A stretch of 64,000 bases of DNA from Zymoseptoria tritici IPO323 (taxonomy: Eukaryota; Ascomycota; Dothideomycetes; Mycosphaerellales; Mycosphaerellaceae), in NCBI RefSeq assembly GCF_000219625.1, contig NC_018218.1, positions 4,340,001 through 4,404,000 on the forward strand, read 5' to 3'. The position numbers and the translations under genes were made by a program. Numbering within the stretch: the first letter of the stretch is position 1; each line of letters opens with the position of its first letter. Shown in pieces: positions 22,727-33,877 of the stretch. The notes beneath the pieces are model-generated. The model was not told where the DNA came from. It saw nothing but the letters and a program-made list of their open reading frames with translations, and did no database searches.

Positions 22727-22734
22727 TATATAAG
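22727..22734 (+). promoter_or_regulatory. TATA box of the GH43 gene
   Basis: TATATAAG lies 50-62 bp before the candidate start codons at 22784 and 22796. It argues against the in-frame ATG at 22757, which would be almost at the transcription start. Confidence 0.6.
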
Positions 22735-22783
22735 ACTGCAAAGAGCAGGCTGTGCAATGATCTTTTGCTACAAGAAAACAGCA

Positions 22784-24639
22784 ATGGTGTTCACGATGTT
22801 CTGGCGCAAGTCCGTCTTCTCCCTGCTGGCGACTGCTTCAGCAGCGCTAGCACTTTCCCCAAAACATGTTCACAGCAACGAAACTCCTCTCACGGAATAC
22901 ACCAACCCCATGATCCCAGGCTACCGGCCGGATCCCAGTTGCATAGCAGTTGATGGCTTCTACTACTGCATTTCGTCCACGTTCAACAACTTTCCCGGCC
23001 TTCCAATATACGCCAGCAGGGACCTCCAGAACTGGCGGCATGTCAGCAATGTCATCTACAAAGAGGAGCAAGTCCCCGAATACGACCGGACCAACACCAT
23101 GCAGCGAGGAGTCTTCGCTCCGACTCTTAGACACCACAACGGCACTTTCTACGTCATCGTCACTTTCATGATGCGAGATGGCGTCGACGAGCCTCTGCAA
23201 TTGATCTTCAACAGCACATCTCCGTTGGAACCAGGATCGTGGGGCATGCCGGTACGCTTTATCAACAAGGACATCGGCTTCTTCGATCCGGATCTCTTCT
23301 GGGATGATGATGGCCAAGCATATGTGATCTGTCATGTTTTTGACATTGTCGGGGATAACATCTTCCCCATCGATGTTACCACGGGCGAATACGGACCCAA
23401 CACTAATCTGTGGAATGGCACCGGAGGGGCCTGGCCCGAAGGCCCTAAAACAATCCGCAAAGATGACTACTACTACCTCGTCCTGGCCGAAGGTGGCACA
23501 AGTTTCGATCACATGGTGACAATTGCCCGCTCGAAGGAGATTTTGGGTCCTTACGAGCCGTACGAGAACAATCCGATCCAGACAAACGCAAACACGTCGC
23601 AGTACTTCCAGTCCGTCGGCCATGCCGACTTCTTTCAGGATTTTGACGGCAACTGGTGGGGGGTTGCTTTGTCGATCCGACAGGGTCCGCCAGGCTACAC
23701 CGATTCCTTTCCCATGGGACGTGAGACTGTGCTGTATCCCGTCACTTGGCCGGAAAGTGGCTGGCCAGAGGCTGAGCCCGTTCGCGGTCGCATGCGCGGA
23801 TCATTGCCTGCGGTGTCGCGCGATGTCCCTGGACCTGGGCCTTGGATCGAAGCAGGCGACGACTACGGCTTCGAGAGTGATTCTCTGCCGTTGCATTTCA
23901 TGCACTTTCGATTTCCCCCTAAGGACATGTACTCGATTTCCGGAGGAAGCTTGACTGTCAACCCTTCATTCTTCAACCTCACAGGGGACCAGACATTTGA
24001 GCCGTCCGACCGCTTGGCGTATGTAGGCCGTCGCCAGACTGACACTTACTTCACTTACTACGTCGACATGGACTTCTGCCCGGAGACCGAGGGTGAGGAG
24101 GCGGGCGTCACTGTATTTGCCAATCAGTGGCAGCATACCGATCTGGGGCTTGTCTTGCTTGATGGAGCTCTTCGGGCGCGTCTTCGAACTACGGCTTTTG
24201 GTTCCAACGACTCGCTGAGTAAAGAGATTGTCGTCGGCGTTCCGGAGCATCTTGTCGGCCAGCCTGTTCGTCTGCAGATACAGGCGGCTGTAGACACGGA
24301 GTTCGAGCTCTCCATGGGCGCGGCAGGCGGAAATAGCGAGCTCGTGGTCATTGGTACCGCTTCGGGTGCTGTCACCAGTGGAGGAAGCGCGCAGTTTACT
24401 GGTAAGTCATCATTGCACCCTTGCGATAGGGACTTTGCAACGTACCTGCCGGTTTACGATCGTAGCATCTTGCAACAGGCTGATCTTATCCAGGAACGAC
24501 CGTGGGCATTTTCGTGACTTCTAATGGGGGTGAAGGCTCCACGCCGGCTACTTTCACTCGCTGGGTGTACCAAGGGCAAGGTCAGAAGATTGACTTCAAC
24601 GAGACCGTGTACCCGGAGCAGTCTGGTACCGAAACATGA
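22784..24639 (+). CDS. Secreted GH43 glycosidase (beta-xylosidase/arabinofuranosidase type)
   Basis: Two exons, 22784-24401 and 24494-24639, giving about 587 residues. A signal peptide (MFWRKSVFSLLATASAALA, after an alternative upstream methionine) directs secretion. The five-bladed propeller carries the three expected acids: the base in GYRPDPSC, the pKa-modulating aspartate in GFFDPDLFWDDDG, and the acid glutamate in WPEGPKTI. The C-terminal third is a beta-sandwich of the GH43 C2 type (YVGRRQTDTYFTYYVDMDF onward). Several NxS/T sites fit a secreted enzyme. The likely role is removal of xylose or arabinose from plant hemicellulose. The single intron (24402-24493, 92 nt) separates the last 48 residues. 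Confidence 0.88.
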
Positions 24640-25240
24640 GGCTTGTGCATTTGTCGATACGTCCTCGTCAATCCTGACGAGTCCTCGACTTTGGCCTGAG
24701 AAGAAACAAAGTCCAATCATTATCGGGCTCGCCCGGGTTGGAGGGTCGGTGGAGTAAGCACAGTGCTGTGGGAGCGACACATTTCTTAGATCCAGCAATA
24801 AGAGCGTCTGTGCTTGATATTGCATCCATCGCGTCTTCACGTTACTCCATGTCCGTCTTGATCTGCGTGCGCTCATGTCCGACCGGTGCTCCCTCGTGAA
24901 TCCAGCGCCGGGAGACATTGCTGATGCTTCCACAGCTTCAAAAGTGAGCTACATCATCCAGGCATAGCAAAGTGCTAGCAGTATGTGCGGTTCATTAGTC
25001 GACTAGGAACAGTTCGAGATGATGTTCGCTGGGTTGGATGGGTACGGTAGGCAAGGCATGTAGAAGTTGAATTGCGGATGGAGTTCACAAAAGCGGGAGA
25101 TCGACATCACACCCGCCCACTTGGCCCCTTTCAGCTCGTTGCGATCGCGAACCAAAGTTGTGCTTGAGACCAGCCGGCCCTCTCTTCTTCTCTGCATTGC
25201 AACATCTACCTACCATCGAAGATTCCTACGAAATATCACT
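24640..25240. other. Intergenic and Smr gene promoter
   Basis: Apart from the 17-bp element at 25093-25109 shared with 22449-22465, nothing is recognised. Short frames lack domains. Confidence 0.45.
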
Positions 25241-26078
25241 ATGTCTCACACAAATACCAGGCTCGGCGGCGGCGGTATGAATAGCTCCGCAATTCCCTCC
25301 GATCTCGACTGATCACAGCATTCCACGAACAGCTTTCAACCACGGACCCAGCAGCAACGCCGAGGCAGAATACGATCGATTGCGCGATCTGGCCCGTAAA
25401 GAACAAGGGCAGCACCAGCATTATGCGGCAGAAGCACGAAGGGCATACGAGAGCGGTGATGGCGGAAGGGCCCACGACATGAGCACGCAGAGCAAGAATC
25501 ACGCAGCGAAAGCCGATCAGTACAACAAGCAAGCTTCCGAGTTCATCTTCCGCGAGAACAACTCCATGGGCAAAGTCGCAGGCGATACTATCGATCTGCA
25601 CGGTCAATTCGTGGAAGAGGCGGAGGAAATTTTGGAGCAACGTATTAAATACGCTCAGAGTACGGGACAGTCACACCTCCACGTTATTGTCGGAAAAGGA
25701 AACCACAGTCCTGGCCATATTCAAAAGATCAAGCCTCGCGTCGAGCAAGTATGCAGGGAGCTTGGTCTGCAATACCGGACCGAAGCGAACGAAGGCCGCA
25801 TGTACATTGACCTGCAAGGTGGAGCCGTCCACCAGATGCCGGCGTATCACTATCAACAGCACGAGCCTCAGCATTCGCAGTACGGCAAGCCGCATTACGA
25901 AACTGCATATCCAATGGGCAACACGCCAAATTACGGCAATGGCGGAGGGTATCCCGGACAGCAACCAATGCAATACGCTGGGCAGACCAACTATCCCGGA
26001 GCACCGCAGCAGCAAATGCAAGTCCAGGAGCCGAGCAAGAAGGAGAGCAGCTGCTGTGGCCTCTGTGTTGTCATGTAA
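25241..26078 (+). CDS. DUF1771-Smr domain protein with C-terminal CaaX box
   Basis: Two exons, 25241-25274 and 25333-26078, giving 259 residues. Residues 20-85 form the DUF1771 helical region (YDRLRDLARKEQGQHQHYAA). Residues 100-180 are the Smr domain, with DLHGQFVEEA and the HVIVGKGNHSPG loop, a fold linked to nuclease activity on nucleic acids. The tail is rich in Gln, Pro, Tyr and Gly, and it ends KKESSCCGLCVVM. The last four residues fit a CaaX prenylation signal, with two further cysteines nearby for palmitoylation, so membrane attachment is expected. The intron acceptor after CACGAACAG gives AFNHGPSSNAEAEYDRL; nearer acceptors lose the frame. Confidence 0.85.
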
Positions 26079-26275
26079 AACCGGGCGTCGATGGCTGGAT
26101 CGGATTTATCGAGGTTCGACTATACAATATTGGTAAATCGAATCGAATCGCATGCGCAGCTTCTTCATCGCTGCCAACGACCCACGTCTTGTGTTCACGC
26201 TCGGGTGCGCGATTTGAGGCCGACCTGCGAATTTCCTTTCGAAGCCGATTGTCTTTGCGACCGCACTCATCATCC

Positions 26276-26940
26276 ATGAACGGACATACGCTGTTCCGAT
26301 GGGGTAAGTATTTGTACTGATCGCAGAGAATCACTACACTGGTACTTGACGTTGATACCCCGCCAATCAGTTTCCCCACGTTCCTCTCACAGGACATCGT
26401 CAGCTCGATCACGCCATTGTACGGTTGACCAGCAGCAAAGGAGTACCACCTTTTACATTACAAATCAAATGTCATCGACAATGGAACAGCAGACGACTTT
26501 ACTTCATCTTCATCACATTATCCGGTCCTGTCCCAGGTTCATGCTCTGAACGATCCCCAGCGACATCGCGGCCAAAGTCTGTACCAAAACAACCTCACCT
26601 CACCTCGCTCAAAACCTATTCCAGCGGAACAACCAAACAAACATGGACAAACTTCTCTCCTTCTGGGCGTTCTGTCCGACCTCGCAACAAGTCAACGTAC
26701 CCAAAACCACTGCAAGGAGAATCTCTTCGACTCCTTGCCCATCTCCATCAACTTCAGCATCGCCGGCTCGATCTTCAAGCCTCGTCCATGAAACAGGTCA
26801 CCTCGTCCAGAGCAAAGTACTATGACGATCCTGCATCGAACCTCGCGGGTATTACGACGACTCGACCCATAGCGACGCAGCCGCCAAGGAATCATCGTCA
26901 GTCTGTTCCGAAACTACAGAGAATCTCGCCAAAGCAATGA
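26276..26940 (+). CDS. Tentative two-exon hypothetical gene
   Basis: Exon 1, 26276-26303, encodes MNGHTLFRWG and ends at a perfect GTAAGT donor. Exon 2, 26393-26940, begins after CTCACAG and stays open for 182 codons (HRQLDHAIVRLTSSKG...). This would give 191 residues rich in Ser, Thr, Arg and Pro with no domain. Other frames here also look partly coding, so the exon structure may be wrong, or the locus may be decayed. Confidence 0.35.
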
Positions 26941-27181
26941 AGTAGTGTCCGCTCTCTGCGACAGTCCCGAACCAATTTGACTTGGACCAAACGCCGAGAC
27001 TTGCCCAAATAATGAGGCGACATAGTCATGGGCAGTCAGCGCGAATTCTCGCATGCACGAGCAGAGCTGTATGTGGCCGGGAAGGCATAAATGGTCTCGC
27101 ATCGCTTGCGTTGAGTGCCATTCCTTCTACCAACATCGAAGACAACCAACATTGATCTCGTCACCCATTACATCCGCAACC

Positions 27182-27709
27182 ATGCACGCAATCAGGCTCG
27201 TCGCTCTCTCATCTTCGTCAGCGCCGTTTTCGCCGGAGGTCCCAAGCCAGAAGACGAGTGGGTCCGGAACAATCCAGACTGGTGCACTCCCAATGGCAGT
27301 GAGTCTATACCGAGCTGGCCGACCATCTGCTATATCCGACCCAGCTGATATAGTCATCAGGTCCTTGCAAGCAACAATGCGAATGTTGCAAACACGGTGA
27401 GGCTCTTCACATGCTTTCCCGGAGGCGACGTCGCTAAGTCTTGCAGATTGTCACATCGGAAATTCTTATTACCATGCCGACGACTTCAATAGAGGCAGAT
27501 CTCCCGAGTGCGGTCCTGCCATCGCCGCCAAACATCTGCACTCTCGGCCACCACTCTTTACAGGAGAGAGGGGAAGGGTTGAGATGAGGGAAGGAAGAGA
27601 CAGACTGGGACCAGGAACGCGGTCCGCCGCAGACTGGGCAGTGGAAACAACACATTCATTTGACACCGTTATGCACTGCCTCCGTAGTCCAGATCTCCGG
27701 TTCCGATGA
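27182..27709 (+). pseudogene. Cysteine-rich secreted-protein candidate, frameshifted
   Basis: Apparent exons are 27182-27298, 27361-27396 and 27447-27709, with introns of 62 and 50 nt. From about 27205 the frame encodes a hydrophobic stretch ending FVSAVFAGG, like the end of a signal peptide, then EDEWVRNNPDWCTPNG and a cysteine-dense part (PCKQQCECCKH, DCHIGN, SPECG). The first ATG, at 27182, begins a typical signal-peptide start but in another frame. The two frames differ by two bases at the TCTCTC tract, 27205-27210. Either the allele is broken there by an extra TC, the assembly has an error, or a start exon lies elsewhere. Small size, secretion signal and many cysteines resemble fungal secreted proteins; function is unknown. 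Confidence 0.45.
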
Positions 27710-27713
27710 CGCT

Positions 27714-27721
27714 TATATATA
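27714..27721 (+). promoter_or_regulatory. TATA box of the small gene at 27760
   Basis: TATATATA lies about 40 bp before the ATG at 27760, and just after the stop of the preceding locus. Confidence 0.45.
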
Positions 27722-27759
27722 CATTCTCTTCCGTAATGTTCCCGACCAGAGCTCATGCA

Positions 27760-28251
27760 ATGCCCTCCACCTTTGCCCTTGCGATCGATGCCAACACACA
27801 AGGATCAGACGTCTATCTCAGCAAGCAACACCCCAGATCTTTCTCCTCCAAAGACACCAATGCGTACAACTACCGAGAACGTCTGGAAAGACGCTTGCGT
27901 CACCTTGCACCAGAGCTCATCCATGGAAACAACGAGGTAAGCACGTTACGCCGGCGTCACGGGAGCAAACATCACAACAAACCGGCCTAGGATGTCCACG
28001 ATCAGATGCGCATAAGAGCGCTGCGAGAGCTACCTCCACGACCCGCTCCCAGTCCTCCTCCTCCTCCTCTCTTCTCGTTCGCACTGGCAGAGACCCGGCT
28101 CAAGTTTGACGTATACAACATGTTCGTTACGGGGCCGCACTCTCTTCCTACACCGGACATCGTGCAGACAGGAATAGCGCCAAGGAACGTCTCAGCAAAT
28201 TTAAACATAAATTCAATCGGTCATGTACTTTGCTGGTTTCCGTATGCATGA
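27760..28251 (+). CDS. Hypothetical 145-residue protein
   Basis: Two exons, 27760-27936 and 27991-28251, joined in phase 0 (GTAAGC donor, CCTAG acceptor). The first exon has a charged helical segment NYRERLERRLRHLAPELIHG. The second continues it (DVHDQMRIRALREL) and then has a proline run. The end is less gene-like, so the stop may be reached after another, unseen intron. No domain is recognised. An ATG at 27706 in the same frame precedes the TATA box and is unlikely. Confidence 0.45.
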
Positions 28252-29135
28252 CGGCCTCTACACCACATGAGTCGGCCGATGCAAAGACCAAGCATTTCAT
28301 CTTTCTCGAAATGCGTGCAGGCCGCCGACCGACATGTTTAGACACTCGCTTGCTCGCAGCGCCCGCTCTGCTTCGCAGCCTTGACTCGTTCGCACCACCT
28401 CAAGAGCTGTCTCATCATGCCCGTAAATCACCTGGCTCCTGACCGTCAATTCCATCAGTCGAATCTTGGGAAAGAGGGCGCGCACCTGTTGTCAGTTGAA
28501 TGGACCACAATACAGCCGATGAAATCAGGACAGAGCATCTCGTCCACAGCATGGAGGGCACAAAGCTCAGCACAGGCGAGAGTTGAAAGTCTGCGATAGA
28601 CTTTCGACGAACGAAGGGAAAAAAGTTGTGCCATAATCGTAATCGTCGTAATCATTATCCGATGTGCAAAAGCTGAAAGTAGCGTCGAAGAAGAAGAAGA
28701 AGCTCGACACCGACCCACCCAAGAGCCATTCGCCGGCTGTGGTAATCACCATGCATCTTGGCCCAATGCTGCGTGTGCTGTGCCACGCCAAATGCCAAAT
28801 TCATCTCCTCCAAAAGTAAGCAAAGTCGTAGCGTAGCAGAGAATCAATGCTGTCGTATTGTGTTTGTGTGTCCAGGATGGGGAGTGCGGGATCGAGGATG
28901 GTCGACTCTGCCTAACCAGTCCAGGTTCGTTGCGTCGAAGAAGCCAACCGGACCAGGAAGCCATGCCGTCATGTCGTGTTCGTGGTGTCGGAGAAACAGC
29001 ATCAAGGAAGACGCAAGACTGCCGAGAGGACATTCAAGATCATCTCCTCGGCCGTCCCATCGGATCCCAGTCCCTCCAACTCTCCCGATCGTCATCCCAA
29101 TCGTCAGCCTCATCCTCCTCACCAGCATGGTACCT
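28252..29135. other. Convergent intergenic region
   Basis: It contains a GAA trinucleotide run near 28687-28702 and only short frames. It probably includes the 3' untranslated ends of both neighbours. Confidence 0.4.
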
Positions 29136-31198
29136 CTAGTACCTTTGACGACCCTCTAGCGGAGCATATGGATTGCCACTCATATCAGCCTGCGGCAGCG
29201 ACGGCTTGTACCCCTGACTCAGCTGATGCCCGATAGCCAACTGCGGATTCTTCTCGATAGCCTGCATCATGCGTTCGACACGATCTCTCTCTTCTTGCTT
29301 GTCGCGCCTCTCGCGCTTCTTGCGACGCTGGGTCTTGCGCCTCTCCATTTCTTGGACTGATCGTCTAAAGGGAAGAAGCGATGGTCAGCGTATGTCTTTT
29401 CAATACAAAAGCAGCTTGCAAAAGCAGTGCCAAAAACCAAGTAGAAAAGAGAAATACGTACCTCTGCTCGTTCATCTGCTTCCACTCTGAGAATGCACCC
29501 TTGATACCCAGCGCGGCAATACCGACCGCTGCGGCATCTTGGATCCACGCTTTCGTCTGCTTCTTGCGGGCCTCTTCGGGAGACATCTCGCCCTCTGCCA
29601 CCAATTTATGCCGCTTCTCGTGAGCCTCCATACTCGAATACACGCCGTGAGCCGCATGGATAGTCGCCACCGTGGCCAAACTCGCCGTGACGATTTCCTT
29701 TCCACGCATGTGCCGGCGTTTCTTTTCCATGTCAGTAGTGCTACTGCTGTCACTTGATTCGTTGCCGTCCTTGTTTTTGTCTTCGTTTTCGTTGCCGCCT
29801 CCTCGGTTCGCCGCACTCGCTCCCGCCACCATCGCAGTGTTTCGATTGCGGTTAGTACCGCGAGCGAGAGCGCGATCGTCCTGTCCGTCCTGACCGCCCC
29901 GAACGGAAGCTGCGTCGGTCCGGCGAGTATCTCCGGTATCTGAACGTGGTGAGCGACGCCTATCTCGTCGACGGGTGCGGGAGGGCACATACGAGTCTGC
30001 GCTAGAATTGGATGGAGAGCGTCTCTTGCGGGACTTGGAGCGAGCCTTGTTGTAGAGCGCCTTGCCTGCGGCGGCAATGGCACCTGCGCCCAAGAGTCCC
30101 TTGACCGCTCCATTACCTCCTCCTCCATCCGGGCTTGCCGGGCGGCCTCGCGACTTGGAGCGGCCTCGAAGGCGATCAATCACACTGCGGCTGCGGGAAC
30201 GAGGACGACGCTCCGGTGAGTATTCGCTTCGGTCTTCACGGTCGCGAGAGTTGGCGCGAGAACCGTTGGCCAATCTACTAGCTGCCATACCACCAAGGAC
30301 GGCCGTAGCAAGATGGCGCTTCGATTTCTCGTCAGGATTGCGGTCTTGCATCAAGCCGTCGATACCACCAGCTCCCAAGGCAGCCGTGGCAATGCGCTTG
30401 CCCTTTTCGCCAGTCCATGGACCAGGTTCTTTGCGAGAGCGGAAAGCTTCGACAGCACCGGCGACGAGTGCGGCTTGAGCTGCCTGGGCCCATTTGCGTT
30501 CGTTGTTGTTGCCGCCTCGAGACCGGCTGCGGCTTGAAGAATAATCACGACGACTGCGAGCGCCTCGAGAGCGAGATCTCGCCGAACGTCCGCCGCGGGA
30601 GCGTGAACGAGAGCGGTCCCGGCCTTTGTCTTTGTTGCCCAGAAGCCCACCGACGATACCGCCAGCACCGATGGATTTGAGGATATCGCCAATACCGCCA
30701 GAGTTGGAGCTTTTGCGATTGCGACGTGGCGATGGTGATCGAGAGTACTCGGAGTCATAGTCACGGTCATCGCGTCGGCTTCCGCCCCGGCGGTCGTATC
30801 GTGAACTTGCGACAGATTGACCATAGTCCGTGTAGCGGTCGTCGTCGTCATATCGTCTGCCACCAGTGCTCTTGCTACGACGTGGTGCGTCGTAATCGTC
30901 GACTCGGCGGTTGCCGCGACCTGGAGGTGGAAAGTCGCGTGGGATGTCTTCGATGCTGTCGTCACGTCCGCGGTAGACCAGCTCAGCTCCTCTTGGGCCG
31001 GATCCTTTGCCGCGTTCGATGTAGGTCTCCTCGCGCACGTAGTCCGGCTCGTCTCTCTCGCGTGGTCGCACGCGCACCTGAGAAATGAGGAGAGTCAGTG
31101 GATGATGATTGAGCACGCTGGTCAAGCCGTTGCAGCCTAGTTTCACTTACGTTGCGGTAGCGCCGCGGCTCATCGTCGTAGCCGCTGTAGGTGCTCAT
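29136..31198 (-). CDS. DUF3824-type arginine/serine-rich protein
   Basis: Three exons on the minus strand: 31198-31151, 31077-29462 and 29364-29136, giving 630 residues. The N-terminus MSTYSGYDDEPRRYRN continues into an Arg/Asp/Tyr-rich region and many RS dipeptides (RDRSRSRSRGGRSARSRSRG). Three glycine/alanine-rich hydrophobic segments interrupt the charged sequence: GIGDILKSIGAGGIVGGLLG, RIATAALGAGGIDGLM and GAVKGLLGAGAIAAAGKALY. This alternation is the mark of fungal DUF3824 proteins. A helical segment with MSPEEARKKQTKAWIQDAAA and a basic coiled coil (KTQRRKKRERRDKQEERDRV) follow. Molecular function is not established. Introns are 73 and 97 nt. Confidence 0.8.
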
Positions 31199-31299
31199 GT
31201 TGTCGAACGGGTGCCGCGGTGGCAGCGAGGTGGCGGAGGTGTAATCGAGAGTCGGTATGAGGTGAAGCAGATGAAGTGAGGTGGAAGGTTGTTGTCGAT

Positions 31300-31320
31300 G
31301 TCGAGGTCGAGGTCGAGGTG
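31300..31320. repeat. GTCGAG hexanucleotide run
   Basis: About three and a half copies of GTCGAG lie in the presumed 5' leader of the minus-strand DUF3824 gene. Confidence 0.7.
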
Positions 31321-32224
31321 GAAGTGGAGAGCAAGGTGAAGAAGAAGGTTTCGGAGATTTTGGTTGATGCTGGTAAGATTACTCGGAACAGGTGGGATGC
31401 TAGGTTTTGGAGGGGTCCCGATGGCAGGTGGTGTTTCAGATGCGAGGAGCTTGGGGCCAAGCCCGAAATGCTTGTCTCTGGTCGAGGTGATGGTGAGGTT
31501 GTAGGAAGAAGAAGAAGAAGAGAGAATGTCGAGTGTTGGTCGCAGGTCGGGTAGGAACTGTTTGTATGGAAAGTGATGAGAAAAGAGCAGCAAGCGCAGG
31601 TGAGATGGCACTGCAAGCCACGAGTAGAATTACCTTAGGGTGTTGCGGTGAGAGGAAAGCAAGAGGGCGGTGCAGGTCAAGAGTATTGATTTCTGCCTGA
31701 TGATGCTCGATTGTGTGGGTGTGGATGTGGGTGTGCATCGGATCCATCGTCTCTTGCCAGCCAGCCTCGTGCTCCAATTGCTTGCTTCTCCATCGGTGAC
31801 GTACTTTTCAACGTTGGGCGCACACGAGGCCGACCCTTCCAGCTGGGGATCCTGGTGCTGGCAACACACCCATGTCCATGTTCCATTCATCAATTACCAA
31901 TGCGTCCTAGACTGTGTGTCAATTACATCAACCTCACTGTGTAACCACTTCGTCCCCACCAGAATTCCACAATGCCTCAACTGCACGTGCTCCAATGTCC
32001 ATTCACTCTCCACCTGAAACTCTATCACATGCTTCGCCCGACGGCGACGGATGAAACGCGTGCGAACGAAGAAAAGAGGTTCCTGCCGCGAAGCTACTAG
32101 TAGTCGAATCGTTGCTTAAAAACCGAACTTGCCTGCGATCCGCCGAATGCCGTATCCTTCCTTCCTGTGCGGATTTAATAATAAACATGCTTCGTATACG
32201 ACATTCCTTCCTTTGATTGGAGCA

Positions 32225-32230
32225 TATAAG
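32225..32230 (+). promoter_or_regulatory. TATA box of the BNA7 gene
   Basis: TATAAG about 100 bp before the ATG at 32325 supports that start rather than the in-frame ATG at 32217, which precedes the box. Confidence 0.5.
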
Positions 32231-32324
32231 AAACACTGAAAAAGCCTTCCCTCTCTCCCCCTGGTATCCCAGAAGGACGATCATCACTCCCGACTTTCCT
32301 TTCGTTCTGCTGCATACAGTCAAC

Positions 32325-33224
32325 ATGCCGGATGAATGGCCTCAATTCCGGACCAACACCCGCTACAGCGAACAATCGAATCTCAACACCCTTCAAACAT
32401 GTATACCACGACCTACCTCCTCCAACGACCACTCCCGCCTCTGGATCGTCTACATCCACGGCGGCGCCTGGTCTGACCCACTGCAATCCGCCTCCACCTT
32501 CGACACCGCGCAATCCCTCCTCCTCGCCTCCCCAACCGTCTCCCACATCGCAGGTTTCGCCTCCATCAACTACCGTCTCTCGCCCGCTCCTTCCCACCGG
32601 ACAGATCCATCCAACCCCGCGGACCCAGCCAGAAACGCCCGCCATCCGGACCATGTGAACGATGTGCTCAAAGCGATTCTGCATCTCCAAGAAACGTATC
32701 GCTTCGCCGAACGATACGTGCTGGTCGGCCACTCGTGCGGCGCGTGTCTGGCGCTGCAGGTCGCGATGAAGCGGTATTGGGGCCAGCAGTACGCGCCCAC
32801 GGCAGGACTGGAAATGAACGTCGTGCCGCCGGTCGCGGTGCTGGGGATCGAAGGACTGTACGATCTCCCCGCGTTGGTGAAGTTCCACGCCGCGCAGCCG
32901 TTTTACCGTGGATTTGTGGAGAGGGCGTTTGGAGAGGGAGAGAGGGCGTGGGCGGCGGCGAGTCCGGCGCATGCGGATTTGAGAAAGTCGTGGGAGGAAG
33001 GGAAGTTGGTGGTTATCGCGCATTCGAGGGAGGATGAGTTGGTGGAGTGGGAGCAGCCGGAGTTGATGCTGAGGTCGTTGGAGGAGCAGGGGTTTCGTGG
33101 GACGGGATCGCCGAGGGTGAGGTTGTTGGAGTTGAGGGGGAAGCATGATCAGGTTTGGGAGGAGGGGAGGGAGGTCGCGAGGGCGATTGAGTTTACGGTT
33201 GATGAGTTGTTGGGGATGATGTGA
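32325..33224 (+). CDS. BNA7: Kynurenine formamidase
   Basis: A single exon of 299 residues from MPDEWPQFRTNTRYS. The enzyme hydrolyses N-formylkynurenine to kynurenine in the tryptophan-to-NAD+ pathway. It has the alpha/beta-hydrolase fold. The HGGxW oxyanion motif is visible (YIHGGAWSDP), the nucleophile serine lies in VLVGHSCGACLAL, the acid is probably the aspartate in AHSREDELVEW, and the histidine lies in RGKHDQVW. Length and motif order fit yeast Bna7 and its fungal homologues. The large antisense frame over this gene (32175-33146) is a GC-driven shadow. Confidence 0.85.
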   Translation: MPDEWPQFRTNTRYSEQSNLNTLQTCIPRPTSSNDHSRLWIVYIHGGAWSDPLQSASTFDTAQSLLLASPTVSHIAGFASINYRLSPAPSHRTDPSNPADPARNARHPDHVNDVLKAILHLQETYRFAERYVLVGHSCGACLALQVAMKRYWGQQYAPTAGLEMNVVPPVAVLGIEGLYDLPALVKFHAAQPFYRGFVERAFGEGERAWAAASPAHADLRKSWEEGKLVVIAHSREDELVEWEQPELMLRSLEEQGFRGTGSPRVRLLELRGKHDQVWEEGREVARAIEFTVDELLGMM

Positions 33225-33877
33225 TGTGGATGAGGTGGAGTGGTTCAGGTCTAGGAGCGTGGTTTGGTTCTCCTTTCAGCATTTACGTGATACCCTTTGT
33301 TGACAGATCTGAGAGACTAGAGAAACAGTGCGCATGCCTTGAGCTGGCCTCAAGAGAGTCATATAATCCAATCTTTCGTACGATTCATACCACGTAAGGC
33401 TGTGGTCATTTTATGCCGGAATAGGAAGCAGCACGGAATTCTTAAGCGCTGTCAACAATGATCGACATGTCCGCAAAGACCCATCGTGACTGCATTGAAT
33501 CTTTGGTCTGAACAAGATCGATGACGACTGAGAAAGTGATCGACGAGCGTGCGATCGAGAAAGCTCTCCCTTCATTTCGTTGCGTTTTGAACAAACAACG
33601 CTGAGACGATAGACTTTCCTGATTGATCTGGTCCATACTCTTCTTTCACGATGCGAGACCTTCTACTCGCTGTACAAACAGCCAAACCGATCGTTTGTCT
33701 CATAGATCGAATGTCTTCGTATATATGCTGGTCGGTGCGACCATTCCCTCTGCAATGAGTATCATCGAAGCCGTACATTGAGAATCGAAGATGGGTAAAA
33801 GAGCAAGTCGACACTGTTGGAGCATTGGAGACTCGGACAGGAGCTGACTTCATCTCAGAACGTCCACTCGAACGAGC
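33225..33877. other. Intergenic
   Basis: Only short frames are present on either strand. Nothing recognisable. Confidence 0.45.

Larger units (their letters stand above)
22318..22783. other. Divergent promoter region with tandem repeat
   Basis: This lies between the F-box gene (minus) and the GH43 gene (plus). It contains a 31-bp direct repeat and a TATA box, both listed separately. Confidence 0.6.
31199..32324. other. Divergent promoter region with simple repeats
   Basis: The part nearest the DUF3824 gene is pyrimidine-rich on the transcribed strand. It holds a GTCGAG hexamer run (about 31300-31320) and a GAA run (31505-31521). No gene is supported. Confidence 0.5.

Noticed and set aside
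22847..23623. 258-codon minus-strand open frame
   Set aside because: It is antisense to the GH43 catalytic domain and has no recognisable motif.
32175..33146. 323-codon minus-strand open frame
   Set aside because: It is antisense to BNA7, whose catalytic motifs are clear. The shadow arises from GC-rich codon usage.
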